From NCBI GenBank assembly GCA_963722495.1, contig CAVRND010000022.1, positions 154,817 to 218,816 on the forward strand: a stretch of 64,000 nucleotides of DNA, written 5' to 3'. Position 1 is the first letter of the stretch, and each line of letters begins with the position of its first letter. Below, piece after piece: positions 1 to 8,890 of this stretch. The notes under the pieces were generated by a model. The model made no database searches. It worked only from the letters and a program-made list of their open reading frames with translations, and was not told the origin of the DNA. Source of the stretch: Hyphomicrobium_A sp963722495 (lineage in GTDB: Bacteria; Pseudomonadota; Alphaproteobacteria; Rhizobiales; Hyphomicrobiaceae). Position numbers and translations under genes: made by a program.

Positions 1-200
1 ATGCGCGAAGACGTGAACAGGCCGACGAGCAAGGCAAAGATGCCGCCGCTGACGACGATCTGCGTGGCGACCGCCGCCATCTGCCGCGCCGTTGCGGGCG
101 GCAGCCAGCCGTTCATGAACGAAATGAAGAGACCGAAGGCGAGGCCGAAGCAAGTGCCGGCGAGAAGCGCATTGCGCCAAGCTTGCGCGCGTTCCGTCAT
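1..200 (-). CDS. Partial membrane protein, N-terminal part only
   Basis: On the minus strand an ATG at 200 opens a frame that runs off the left edge of the window (66 codons visible). The peptide begins MTERAQAWRNALLAGTCFGL and has two hydrophobic stretches at about residues 11-30 and 45-62, separated by a short polar loop, so it looks like an inner-membrane protein. A plus-strand frame over the same bases gives an implausible Arg/Lys-rich peptide and is taken as a shadow. The family is not recognisable from this fragment. Confidence 0.6.
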   Translation of the reverse strand, partial: MTERAQAWRNALLAGTCFGLAFGLFISFMNGWLPPATARQMAAVATQIVVSGGIFALLVGLFTSSR

Positions 201-340
201 GAGAAAGCTCCACGATCGAAGTTGGCCAAGTTTCCGACTAAACGCCGCGCAGGTCGAGCGCTGTTATGCGGGGACCAGCGCCTAAGAACGGATTAGGGCC
301 GCGATGGAGAATGTGCCCGCCGCGGCCCTCCCCCTACTAC

Positions 341-872
341 TCAGCCCTTGGTCTGATATGCCGTGATGGCCTGCGCCAGTTTCTGGTAGTCCTCGCAGGT
401 GCCACACGCCTTGGCGATCTCGCCGAGCTGCTCGACGGCACCCTGCATGTCGCCCTTGGTGAGGAACGCTTCACCCATGTACTGGCGCGTGCGCGTGTCG
501 GCCGGATTGATGGCCAGCGCGCGGCGGTAGTACTTCATGCCGCCGTCGACATCGCCAAGCTTGCGCGTGGCATATCCGGTGACGCGCAGGATGCGCGGAT
601 CGTTGGCGTTCTCGGCAGTCGCAGCAACCGCGAGCGCGCCGGCATAGTCGCCGTTCTTCGCTTTCCAGTAGGCGGAACTCGTAAGCCTTGTCGTCGGCGG
701 TCGGCTGGTTCTGCGCGGCGCATGCCGCCTTGCCGGCGTTCTCCGCGGCCGAGCAGTCGATCTTCGGCTTCGGCGGATCCATGGCGGCGTAGGTGGCGGC
801 AGGGCCGGTGACGAGCGCGGCGGTGGCGAGCGATAGGAACCGGATGGTGGAAATCAAATTCGGCTTCGACAT
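341..872 (-). CDS. Secreted TPR protein, frame broken by a one-base insertion
   Basis: The ATG at 872 is preceded by GGAG at good spacing and starts a signal peptide (MSKPNLISTIRFLSLATAAL, cleavage near ATYAA). The frame then breaks at about 675: after AYEF the reading must drop one base to continue as YWKAKNGDYAGALAVAA and on to the C-terminus ending AQAITAYQTKG. The second half contains a TPR helix pair (GDVDGGMKYYRRALAINPAD) followed by a second repeat-like helix pair with two Cys (AKACGTCEDY). The total length is 3n+1, as expected for one inserted base, so I read it as one periplasmic TPR protein of about 176 residues. Its partner and exact role are not visible. Confidence 0.7.
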
Positions 873-1215
873 TCTCAAACTCCGATGTGTTTGGTCAGAT
901 GAGCCCGCCGCACGGCAGCGGGTGGGCGCCCCTTTTGGGCGATTGAGACGTGCGCGACTGTTCCGCGCGGAACGGCGCAATGCGCCGAGTTGGGGGCGAG
1001 GGCGATGCGCGTCATCGGCCGCGTGCGCCATGGTGTCCGAGCCTTGCAGCAGCCGTCGCCTTGCGCAGCCGCATCAAATCCGCCCGGCCTATTCTGCGTT
1101 AACGGCTAACTCGCCATACATGGCGGACCATCTTGCGGCGAATGGCCGATGCCTGCAGCTTGTCGCGGAATTTGCAGCGCCCATATCGATGGGAGCGCGA
1201 GTGTGGAGAGCGGAC
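873..1215. other. Divergent intergenic region
   Basis: This 343-base gap separates the minus-strand TPR gene from the plus-strand PQQ-type dehydrogenase, so it should hold both promoters. I see no convincing gene in it. The only local feature is a ribosome binding site, GGAGAG at about 1205-1210, in front of the dehydrogenase start. Confidence 0.4.
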
Positions 1216-2994
1216 ATGGCAATGCAAGAGCTATCGGGGCGGCAGATAGCAGCGATGGGCGCAGTTGGCGGCCTGCTCACCGCCTTCAGCGCGGCCACCC
1301 TCTATGCCGGAGCGCCCGCGCTGGCCGCCGAGGAACCCAAGTGCGCCGAGACCGACACCGGCATCGCGCTGCCCAAGGGCTTCTGCGCGACGGTCTTCGC
1401 CGACAAGATCGGTCACGCGCGGCAGATGGCGGTCGCCGGCGACGGCACGGTCTTCGTCAACACCTGGAGCGGCGTCTACTACAACAACGACACGCCCGCC
1501 CGAGGGCGGCTTCCTCGTCGCGCTGAAGGACACCAAGGGCGACCGGCAAGGCCGATCACGTCGAGCGCTTCGGGCAGACGTTTGCCGAGGGCGGCAAGGG
1601 CGGCACCGGCATCTACATCTACAAGGACTGGGTCTACGCCGAGCTGAACGACAAGATCGTGCGCTACGCGCTGAAGGACGGCGAGATCACGCCGACGGGC
1701 GAAGCCGGAGATCGATCCTCAGCGGCATGCCGATCACCGGCGACCACCCGATGCATCCGTTCATCATCGACAAGGACGGCAACCTGTTCGTGTCCATGGG
1801 CTCGGCGACCAACACATGCGAGGTGAAGAACCGCATGCCGGGCTCGATCGGGCCACGATCCCTGCACCGAGCTCGAGACGCGCGCCGGCGTCTGGCGCTA
1901 CGACGCCAACAAGACGGGGCAGGTGTTCTCGCCGAAGGAGCGCTACGCCTCCGGCATCCGCAACGGCGAGGGCTTCGACTTCGACGCTGCGGGCCGTCTC
2001 TACGTGACGCAGCACGGCCGCGACCAGCTGCATGAGAACTGGCCGAAGCTCTACACCGCCGAGCAGGGCTTCAACCTTCCCGCCGAGGAGGTGATGATCC
2101 TCAAGGAGGGCGCCGCCTACGGCTGGCCGAAGTGCTACTACGACGGCGAGCAGAAGAAGCTGGTGCTGGCGCCCGAGTACGGCGGCGACGGCGGCAAGAA
2201 GGTCGGCGATTGCGACAAGGCCACGAGCCGCCGGTCGCCGCGTTCCCCGCCCACTGGGCGCCGAACGATCTCAAGATCTACAAGGGCGAGGACTTCCCGG
2301 CCGGCTATCGCGGCGGCGCCTTCATCGCCTTCCACGGCTCGTGGAACCGCGCGCCGGGTCCGCAGGGCGGCTATAACGTCGTGTTCCAGCCGCTCGGCCG
2401 ACGGCAAGCCGTCGGGCGACTACATCGTCTTCGCCGACGGCTTCGCCGGCCAGCTACAAGGATCCCGGCCGCGCCGCGCATCGGCCCGTCCGGTCTCGCC
2501 GTCGGGCCGTACGGCGCGCTGTACGTGAGCGACGACGTCGGCGGCCGCATCTGGCGCATCACCTATGAGGGCGATCCCGACGCCAAGGGCATCGAGGCCG
2601 CGCCCGCGCCGAAGGAGCATGCAGCAGGCTTCGCCCGGCGCAGCTGCCGCCCGAGGGCATTCATCCCGATGCTGGCGCCAAGCTGACGCCGCCGCCGGGC
2701 GGCACGCCCGAGCAGGTCGAGCTGGGCGGCAAGGTGTTCAGCGGCGAGGTGGCCGGCGCGACGTGCGCCGGCTGCCACGGCGCCGGCGGCATCGGCACGC
2801 CGGTCGGCCCGGATCTGACATCGGGCAAATGGCTGTGGGGCGACGGCAGCCTCGCGAGCATCACATCGACGATCGTCAACGGCGTGCCCGAGCCCAAATC
2901 GCACCCCGGCGCCATGCCGCCGATGGGCGGTGTCGAGCTGTCGAAGGACGACATCGCCGCCGTCTCTGCCTACGTCTGGGCCATCGGCCACTAG
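1216..2994 (+). CDS. PQQ-type sugar (sorbosone-like) dehydrogenase fused to cytochrome c; multiple frameshifts
   Basis: The ATG at 1216 (GGAGAG upstream) starts a long signal peptide ending near APALA. When nine one-base indels are corrected (near 1497, 1533, 1703, 1849, 2229, 2397, 2453, 2467 and 2632) a single protein of about 591 residues results. Its main part is the soluble-glucose/L-sorbosone dehydrogenase beta-propeller, with the family stretches GIRNGEGFDFDAAGRLYVTQ, HGRDQLHENWPKLY, FIAFHGSWNRAP and GPYGALYVSDDVGGRIWRIT. A C-terminal cytochrome c domain follows, with the haem motif CAGCH at about 2767-2781 and a probable Met ligand in AMPPMGG. The protein is probably a periplasmic quinohaemoprotein oxidising a sugar or alcohol and passing electrons to its own haem. 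Substrate is unknown. The density of indels suggests sequence error rather than a true pseudogene, but both remain possible. Its TAG stop is the first three bases of the adjoining repeat. Confidence 0.8.
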
Positions 2995-3160
2995 TGTGAT
3001 GATCGAGAAGTCCGCTACATCATGCTCGGCTGGGTAGTGAGGCGGGCTTCTCGATCTGAATCACACTAGAGAGCATTAACTTGGCTAGTGTCCTTCAGAT
3101 CGCGAAATTCGTTCTACCGCCCTGCCGCACACTGAGACGAATTTCGCGATCAGGACACTA
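2992..3160. repeat. Dispersed double-hairpin repeat, copy 1
   Basis: Two long inverted repeats lie side by side. The first (2992-3068) begins TAGTGTGATGATCGAGAAG and ends CTTCTCGATCTGAATCACAC plus TA. The second (3086-3160) begins TAGTGTCC, includes GATCGCGAAATTCGT, and ends ACGAATTTCGCGATCAGGAC plus ACTA. A 17-base spacer joins them. A nearly identical copy is at 46912-47078. It directly follows, and supplies the stop codon of, the upstream dehydrogenase. It resembles a BIME/MITE-like intergenic element with no coding capacity. Confidence 0.9.
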
Positions 3161-3301
3161 AGCCTCGGCGAAGTAGCCGTCACGCCGGCTTGCCGAAAGT
3201 TCCACGCAGCTTGCCACTGTGCCGGCTTGATCGCCGTAGTGGACGGCAAGCATGCTGCGCCCGACTTGCCTTGAGCCATATAACCGGAGCTTGCCGCCCG
3301 C

Positions 3302-3595
3302 ATGCTGAGATCAGCCCTCGTCTTCGCCGTCGCCATGGTGCTCGCCGCGCAGTCTGCAACGGCAGCGGACTACAAGTGCGCCAAGAAGGAGACGAACGTC
3401 GCCCTCAACGACCACGACATCGCCATCGCCGAGCGCGAGTCGAGCATCAAGGAGATGAAGACGGAAATTGCCGAGGGCGGCGGCTCAACCGACGACCAGA
3501 CGAAAGTTCTCAAGTCGTTCGAGGACAAGCTCGCCAAGGTGAAGGATTCCCGCGAGAGCCTCGTCAAGGAATGCAGCGCCGCGGCGACGCCCTAG
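3302..3595 (+). CDS. Small secreted coiled-coil protein
   Basis: A 97-residue frame starts at ATG 3302 with a clear signal peptide (MLRSALVFAVAMVLAAQSAT, cleavage near ATAA). The mature part is about 75 residues, highly charged, mostly helical, with heptad-like spacing from residue 35 to 85 (SSIKEMKTEIAEGGG, VLKSFEDKLAKVKDSRESL) and two Cys (YKCAKK and VKECSA) that could form a disulphide. I do not recognise a named family. Composition and codon use match the neighbours. It is probably a periplasmic protein, role unknown. Confidence 0.65.
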   Translation: MLRSALVFAVAMVLAAQSATAADYKCAKKETNVALNDHDIAIAERESSIKEMKTEIAEGGGSTDDQTKVLKSFEDKLAKVKDSRESLVKECSAAATP

Positions 3596-3900
3596 CCGCG
3601 CGATCGCCTCGTCGCGGAAGCCCGCGCACTCCCAACCGCTTGCAAGTCTCGAACCTCTCCTCCCCAACTGCCCGCGATGCGCTACGCCCGGCGGCGCGTT
3701 GCGCCGCGCCCCGCGCCCGCGATCTCACCCCCCGCCCAAAGTTATTCATCTGCTGTTTAAAAACCGGGCACCCGTGTGCACAACCCGCGGCCGGCAACAA
3801 TCGGAGCGGCCACCTCCATGTTAGCCAAGACCCCGTTGCTTAGTCAGGTTGCGTCACCCGCGTAGGAGGGAATGAATAATCGAGCGAGGGAGTACGTGGC
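3596..3900. other. Intergenic region before the porin-like gene
   Basis: These 305 bases contain no frame I can support. The last 40 bases carry the purine-rich stretch GAGCGAGGGAG that serves as the ribosome binding site of the following gene. The promoter of that gene should lie here but no clear -35/-10 pair stands out. Confidence 0.35.
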
Positions 3901-4590
3901 TTGAAACAGTTTTATCTTGCGGCTGCAGTCGTTAGCGCCGCTATCGCCGGAACGATGGCGCCCGCGCAGGCGCAGGTGCGCAACCCGTGGAATGGCCTCT
4001 ATGTCGGTCTCCACGGCGGCTATGCGTGGCAGGACCTGAACGGCACGTTCGACGGCACCGGCGTCGGGACCAGCTTGTCCGGCATCGACCTTAACGGTGC
4101 CATCGTCGGTGGCCAGCTCGGCTACAATTATCAGAGCGGCCAGTTCCTGCTCGGCGTCGAAGGCGATGCATCGACGCTCGTCGACGGTAGCGATCATATC
4201 AACAATCCCGGTTTGCCGGGGGCAGCGTCGCTCGGCGGCGACATGAACTATCTTGCCAGCATTCGCGGCAGGCTCGGCTGGGCGATCAACAACTGGCTGC
4301 TGTACGGCACGGTCGGATGGGGCTTTGCGCGCTACGAGTTCACCGAGAACGTGCCCAGCATCCCGTTCGACGGCAAAGTTCGTCTCGATGATTCAGGCAT
4401 CGTCTACGGCGGCGGCGTCGAGTGGATGCTCGCCTACGGCGTGTCGGTGCGCGGAGAATACCTTCGCTACGACATCGGCGCCAGCTCGGCACTCCCGGCC
4501 GGGTTCCCGAGCGTCGATCCCGGCGATCGGGTCGCCTTCGACAACATCGACGTCGCGCGCGCGGCGCTGAACATCAAGCTAAGCAACTGA
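3901..4590 (+). CDS. Omp25/Opacity-type outer-membrane beta-barrel protein
   Basis: The 229-residue protein uses a TTG start at 3901; the nearest upstream ATG in this stretch is in another frame and stops at once. A signal peptide (KQFYLAAAVVSAAIAGTMAP, then AQAQ) is followed by the signature of small eight-stranded barrels: WNGLYVGLHGGYAWQDLNGT, then alternating amphipathic strands (GAIVGGQLGYNYQSGQFLLG, LASIRGRLGWAINNWLLYG, GIVYGGGVEWMLAYGVSVRG, EYLRYDIG). This is the OMP_b-brl/Omp25-Omp31 family common in Rhizobiales, structural proteins of the outer membrane. The last residue is Asn rather than the usual aromatic, which is slightly atypical for BAM recognition. Confidence 0.85.
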   Translation: MKQFYLAAAVVSAAIAGTMAPAQAQVRNPWNGLYVGLHGGYAWQDLNGTFDGTGVGTSLSGIDLNGAIVGGQLGYNYQSGQFLLGVEGDASTLVDGSDHINNPGLPGAASLGGDMNYLASIRGRLGWAINNWLLYGTVGWGFARYEFTENVPSIPFDGKVRLDDSGIVYGGGVEWMLAYGVSVRGEYLRYDIGASSALPAGFPSVDPGDRVAFDNIDVARAALNIKLSN

Positions 4591-4772
4591 CAGCGGTCCG
4601 GGCGCGGCAGAACGGCATTCACCCAATGCCTTCGCCGCGCCGCCTCGCCTCTGCAAAGCCTGCCACGGCTGCACGTATCACAGTTGGAGCGAATTATCCG
4701 AAGATCGACAAGCCTTCGGCAATCGGCAGAGCGTAGCCCATTGGTTCCACAAACCAAAAAGGAGTGGAACCA

Positions 4773-5099
4773 ATGAACAAGCTGCTCGCAATCACAACCG
4801 CCGCGGCGCTCACCGTCACGATCCTTCCGTTGAGCGCCGAGACGGCGCACGAGCGCACGCTCAAGGCGCCGGAGAAGACGATGGGCGATCATGGCAAACT
4901 GCCGGCGACCGACAAGATGGGCCAGCACGTGCCTGACATGACCGGCCCGCGCACGGCAGCAAGCCCCGCCGAAGAGGGCTCGGGCGCGTCGGGGCCTAAG
5001 GGCCCGCCCAAGCGCATGGGCGATGAAGGCAAGCTGCCAGCGACGAAGAACATGAGCGGCGCCGTTCCGGATATGACCGGGCCGGGCGCAACGAAATAG
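4773..5099 (+). CDS. Small secreted protein with an internal duplication
   Basis: AAGGAG at 4759-4764 sits eight bases before ATG 4773, so I prefer this over the in-frame GTG at 4764. The 108-residue product has a signal peptide (MNKLLAITTAAALTVTILPL) and a low-complexity hydrophilic mature part. Two copies of about 23 residues are visible: MGDHGKLPATDKMGQHVPDM and MGDEGKLPATKNMSGAVPDM, each followed by TG-P, separated by a Gly/Ser/Pro linker. No family is recognised. It is probably a periplasmic or exported protein of unknown role. Confidence 0.7.
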   Translation: MNKLLAITTAAALTVTILPLSAETAHERTLKAPEKTMGDHGKLPATDKMGQHVPDMTGPRTAASPAEEGSGASGPKGPPKRMGDEGKLPATKNMSGAVPDMTGPGATK

Positions 5100-5194
5100 C
5101 TTCTGGATGAGATGCTGCGGCCGCGCCCTGCGGCTGCGCATTCAGAACCGCCGCATGGCGACCCTAATGCCGAGCGGTGGCGGCTGTCTTCGGG

Positions 5195-5440
5195 TCACGT
5201 CGGGCGGAAGTTCGCCATGTCGACCACGTTGTTATCGGGTCCGTTGACGTCGGAAAAATGCGTCACCTTGTTGCTGTCGCAGACGTAGACCCACTTGTGG
5301 TCGAACAGCTCGCCGTCCCGGATGTGCCCGAACACGGCGCCCTTCGCGCCACGCCAGAAAAGGGTCGCAGGCGTGCGCTCGGCATTCACCTTTTCCCAGT
5401 TCGGCTCAATGTACTCATTGATCTGCTTCCAGTGAATCAC
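5195..5440 (-). CDS. Hypothetical protein, 81 residues
   Basis: A minus-strand frame starts at GTG 5440 with GGGAGA six bases upstream and ends at TGA 5195. Residues include IHWKQINEYIEPNWEKVNAE and DHKWVYVCDSNKVTHFSDVN. It is rich in Trp and aromatic residues, soluble, with no signal peptide or membrane segment. The frame stays open further upstream to 5608, but that part reads like noise (Arg-rich, no ribosome binding site). The product is not recognised. Confidence 0.5.
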   Translation of the reverse strand: MIHWKQINEYIEPNWEKVNAERTPATLFWRGAKGAVFGHIRDGELFDHKWVYVCDSNKVTHFSDVNGPDNNVVDMANFRPT

Positions 5441-5614
5441 GGCGAATCTCCCGAGGAACGCATTTGTTGATGGCCTTATGACCGCATCCGCTGGAAAAGC
5501 GAAGCACTTCCAGAGTGCAGAGGATCGACGGGGCGTGCCGTCGGTGGTAAGGGCACGCTTGCGGTCGCCGATCCAGGCCCAGCACACCCCTAAACGCAGG
5601 CGTTGCAAAGCAGA

Positions 5615-7240
5615 ATGCCGAACGACATTGCGCCATCAGCGCCAGCTCCAGGCGGTACCGCCGCAAGCAAACTGGCAGCAGAAATTCGCCGCCGGCGCAC
5701 GTTTGCCATCATCTCGCATCCCGATGCCGGCAAGACGACGCTGACCGAAAAGCTGTTGCTGTTCGGCGGCGCTATTCAGCTTGCGGGGCAAGTGAAGGCG
5801 AAGAAGGACGGCCGCAATACGCGCTCGGACTGGATGGCCATCGAGAAGGCGCGCGGCATTTCCGTCGTCACCTCGGTCATGACCTTCGAATATGAAGGCG
5901 CCGTCTTCAATCTGCTGGACACGCCGGGCCACGAGGACTTTTCCGACCACACCTATCGCACGCTGACCGCCGTCGATTCAGCCATCATGGTCATCGACGC
6001 GGCGAAGGGCATCGAGGCACGCACCCGCAAGCTGTTCGAAGTGTGCCGCCTGCGCGACATCCCCATCATCACCTTCATCAACAAGCTCGACCGCGAGGCG
6101 CGCGAGCCGCTGGAGCTGCTCGACGAGATCGAGAAGGTACTGGCGCTCGATACGGCGCCCATGGTGTGGCCGATCGGCAAGGGACGCGGCTTCCGCGGCA
6201 CGTTCGATCTATTGCAGCCGCGCATCCGGCGCATCGACGAGGCCCCCGAGGGGCTCCCCGTGTCGGGACCGGACGACCCCGTCTTCGAAACGCTGCTGGA
6301 GCCGGATGAGCTGGCACGCTGGCGGGAGGAAATCGAGCTTGTGCACAATGCGTGCGGGCGCTTTGACCTCAAGGCTTTCCGCGAGGGCACGCTCTCCCCC
6401 GTTTACTTCGGTAGCGCATTGCGGAACTTCGGCGTGCGCGACTTGCTCGACGCGCTGATCTCCTATGCCCCGCCGCCGCTGAGCCGCAAGGCGGCGACGC
6501 GCACCATCGAGGCCACCGAGCCGGCGATGACCGGCATCATTTTCAAGATCCAGGCGAACATGGACCCCAACCACCGCGACCGCATGGCCTTCATGCGGCT
6601 GTGCTCGGGGCGGCTGACGCGTGGCATGAAGGTGAAGCACGTGCGCACCGATAAGATCATGGCGCTGACGGCGCCGCAGTTCTTCTTCGCCCAGGACCGC
6701 TCGCTGGCCGAGGAGGCGTTCGCAGGCGACGTCGTCGGCATTCCCAACCGCGGCACGCTGCGTATTGGTGACGCGCTGACCGAGGGCGAGGACGTGCAGT
6801 TCCTCGGCATCCCCAGCTTCGCGCCGGAGATCCTGCGCCGCATTCGGTTGGAGGACGCCATCCGCGCCAAGAAGCTGAAGGATGCGTTGAAGGAGATGGC
6901 GGAGGAAGGCGTCGTGCAGCTGTTCTCGCCTTTGGACGGCACGCAGCCGATCGTCGGCGTCATCGGCGCGCTGCAGCTCGACGTGCTGGGAGACCGGCTG
7001 ACGCACGAGTACGGGTTGCCGATCGGCTTCGAGACGGCGCCATGCGAGGTGATGCGCTGGATTACGGCTGACGACCCGGCGAAGCTGACGCGCTTCATCG
7101 AGTCCAACCGCTCATCGATTGCTACGGATTCCGAAGGCGACTACGTCTACATGGCACCATCGGTGTTCAGTTTGAACTGGGTGCAGGAGCGCAATCCCGA
7201 CATCAAGTTCGTCGACGTGAAGGCCGTGACGCAGGGCTGA
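5615..7240 (+). CDS. prfC: Peptide chain release factor 3
   Basis: This 541-residue GTPase removes release factors RF1/RF2 from the ribosome after termination. The GTPase motifs are clear: G1 SHPDAGKTT, G2 region around GISVVTSVMTF, G3 DTPGHEDFSDH, G4 NKLDRE. The EF-Tu-like domain 2 and the RF3 C-terminal domain follow (EGVVQLFSPLDG, GVIGALQLDVL). Length fits the family (about 530). The frame is open to a TTG at 5603, but ATG 5615 is taken as the start; neither has a strong ribosome binding site. It stands alone as a single gene. Confidence 0.95.
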   Translation: MPNDIAPSAPAPGGTAASKLAAEIRRRRTFAIISHPDAGKTTLTEKLLLFGGAIQLAGQVKAKKDGRNTRSDWMAIEKARGISVVTSVMTFEYEGAVFNLLDTPGHEDFSDHTYRTLTAVDSAIMVIDAAKGIEARTRKLFEVCRLRDIPIITFINKLDREAREPLELLDEIEKVLALDTAPMVWPIGKGRGFRGTFDLLQPRIRRIDEAPEGLPVSGPDDPVFETLLEPDELARWREEIELVHNACGRFDLKAFREGTLSPVYFGSALRNFGVRDLLDALISYAPPPLSRKAATRTIEATEPAMTGIIFKIQANMDPNHRDRMAFMRLCSGRLTRGMKVKHVRTDKIMALTAPQFFFAQDRSLAEEAFAGDVVGIPNRGTLRIGDALTEGEDVQFLGIPSFAPEILRRIRLEDAIRAKKLKDALKEMAEEGVVQLFSPLDGTQPIVGVIGALQLDVLGDRLTHEYGLPIGFETAPCEVMRWITADDPAKLTRFIESNRSSIATDSEGDYVYMAPSVFSLNWVQERNPDIKFVDVKAVTQG

Positions 7241-7324
7241 TGCCAGCCCCTGATCGGCCGCCACTTTTGAGTTGCATGATCACTAGTGTTCTTGTAATGT
7301 TCCTCGCATGGGATGAGGACGTGC

Positions 7325-7618
7325 ATGGACTTGGAAGCTGAAATTCGTGACTTGAAGCGCCGGGTGGGCGAGATCGAAGGCACCTACGGATTTCTGTCGG
7401 GCCAGCTGCGCGATGTGCACCGCTCCGTGCTGGGATTCCAAGAGCAGACCAATGAGCGCTTCGACGGTCTCGACGGCCGGATGGACGGCCTCGATGGCCG
7501 GATGGACCGCTTCGACGGCCGTATGGATCGCTTTGAGCAGGCACTTGATGCGTTACCTCGGGCTTTGGCCGAGATTGTCCGCGCAGAGTTCGAGCGCCGG
7601 GATCGCAAGAGGATCTAA
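7325..7618 (+). CDS. Small coiled-coil protein with tandem heptads
   Basis: GAGGA at 7315-7319 favours ATG 7325 over ATG 7313. The product is 97 residues, begins MDLEAEIRDLKRRVGEIEG, and is coiled coil throughout. From about residue 47 it has a run of near-perfect seven-residue repeats of the type F/L-D-G-R-M-D-x (FDGLDGRMDGLDGRMDRF), visible also as tandem repeats in the DNA. Similar heptads occur in short proteins flanking Rhizobiales membrane genes. Function is unknown. Its TAA stop overlaps the stop of the convergent LssY_C gene by four bases. Confidence 0.65.
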   Translation: MDLEAEIRDLKRRVGEIEGTYGFLSGQLRDVHRSVLGFQEQTNERFDGLDGRMDGLDGRMDRFDGRMDRFEQALDALPRALAEIVRAEFERRDRKRI

Positions 7619-8454
7619 CCCGTCGGCAGCTCGGCACCCGCCCCCAACGCGGCTACGGCGACGTCGCCGTCGGTGATGTAGCGGTTGATGCGCTTGCCAT
7701 CGACGCGGTCGCCGGTCCTTTCCATGATCAACTCGCCGATCGCATCCGCTTTGCGCAGTTCGCGCATGATGTAGTCGCGCTCGACGTTGGTGTCCTTGTC
7801 GGTCGCGTGGGTGATCTGAAACGTCAGGCTGGCAAGCCCAATTCCTTTGTCGCGCGTGCCAGCGCCTACCCACGGCACGTTGGCGCCTGGCGGCGGCACG
7901 TCGGTGTTGAGCCAGAAGCTGGCCGTGTCGACATCCTCGAATTGCTTCAGGTCGCGCCCCCAAAACCGCACGTGGTGCCGCTTGCGCGGACTGTCGCCGA
8001 TCGCCTTTTGAAAGCCGATGTCTTGGCCGCGCCCGAACAGGAAGAGCGTCGAGAAGGGGGCCGTCGGATATGGCCGGTTGAGCACAAAAGCCTTCACCAT
8101 CCGCCATGAGCTGCGAAGGTTCAGCCTATCGGCCTCGACCCAGCCGATGGCGGCGAACGCCGCGCGCAGCTGATCGAGCGTGCCGACGAGTACGAGATTG
8201 ACGGGATCCGCCGGCAGTCCGTCCGCAGCGGTGGTGAAGCTCGGCACGTGCCGGCGCTGCGATACCTTGAGGCCCATGCGCACCGCATAAGGCAGGATGA
8301 CATAGGCGGCGATGGCGTAAGTGGCGCTGAGCGCAAAGAAGACCGGCATCTCCTGATCGGCGAAATCGAAGACGACGAAAACGATCAGCCAGATGCTAAC
8401 CGCGCCGATCGTGAAGATGGCGATGCGCTGCACCGTGCGGATCAGCAGTCCCAC
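7615..8454 (-). CDS. LssY C-terminal domain membrane protein
   Basis: The 279-residue protein has two transmembrane helices at about residues 9-31 and 36-58, followed by a soluble LssY_C domain (LVLVGTLDQLRAAFAAIGWV, FLFGRGQDIGFQKAIGDSPR, KRHHVRFWGRDL). LssY_C occurs alone or fused to PAP2 phosphatases and DedA proteins; its biochemical function is not established. Here it is the short two-helix form. It is convergent with the coiled-coil gene and lies just downstream of a cupin gene on the same strand, 16 bases away, so the two could form an operon. Confidence 0.8.
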   Translation of the reverse strand: MGLLIRTVQRIAIFTIGAVSIWLIVFVVFDFADQEMPVFFALSATYAIAAYVILPYAVRMGLKVSQRRHVPSFTTAADGLPADPVNLVLVGTLDQLRAAFAAIGWVEADRLNLRSSWRMVKAFVLNRPYPTAPFSTLFLFGRGQDIGFQKAIGDSPRKRHHVRFWGRDLKQFEDVDTASFWLNTDVPPPGANVPWVGAGTRDKGIGLASLTFQITHATDKDTNVERDYIMRELRKADAIGELIMERTGDRVDGKRINRYITDGDVAVAALGAGAELPTG

Positions 8455-8470
8455 GTCGTCCCCCTTCGGC

Positions 8471-8890
8471 TTAGTAACTGCCCTGCTGGATGAAGCTATC
8501 AGGCGTGCCGTCGGCCGGATCGACGAAAATGACGTCTTTAGGATCGCGGCGCGGCGTGTCGATCGACAGGAACACCAGCGGCTCCTCGATGATATCGGGC
8601 AGCGCGTGCACGGTGCCGCGCTCGAAATGCAGAAGCTGCCCAGGTCCGAATTCGGCCTTACTGGCCGGATCGCCCATCCAGAACGTGCCGCGCCCGGAGA
8701 ACACGTAGAGGTATTCGTCGCATTGCGCGTGGTAGTGCGGCGGCGTCGGCTTGTAGACGCGAAACACGCGCGCGCTCGCCGACGGCCGATCGGTCAGGTA
8801 GCGGTCGACGAGGAGCGTTGTCGCGCTTTCGGGGAGCGTCGCCGCAATCGCTGCGATGTCAAATCTGCCCATGGTGCGCTTGTCGTCCAT
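8471..8890 (-). CDS. Cupin-domain protein
   Basis: A single conserved barrel is visible: PPHYHAQCDEYLYVFSGRG supplies the first cupin motif (two His, Glu) and GPGQLLHFERGTVHALPD the second (His). It is likely a metal-binding small cupin, either an enzyme or a sensor of a small organic acid. I start at ATG 8890 (139 residues, MDDKRTMGRFD); the frame is open to ATG 8932 and another ATG lies at 8872, and none has a good ribosome binding site. It is upstream of, and probably cotranscribed with, the LssY_C gene. Confidence 0.75.
   Translation of the reverse strand: MDDKRTMGRFDIAAIAATLPESATTLLVDRYLTDRPSASARVFRVYKPTPPHYHAQCDEYLYVFSGRGTFWMGDPASKAEFGPGQLLHFERGTVHALPDIIEEPLVFLSIDTPRRDPKDVIFVDPADGTPDSFIQQGSY

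Noticed and set aside
1..285. Plus-strand frame of 94 residues at the left edge
   Set aside because: The minus strand gives a clean membrane-protein start at 200, while this frame is Arg/Lys-rich with no family features.
1216..2994. True pseudogenisation of the PQQ-type dehydrogenase
   Set aside because: The same kind of indels affect essential genes in this window, so sequence error is more likely, although not excluded.
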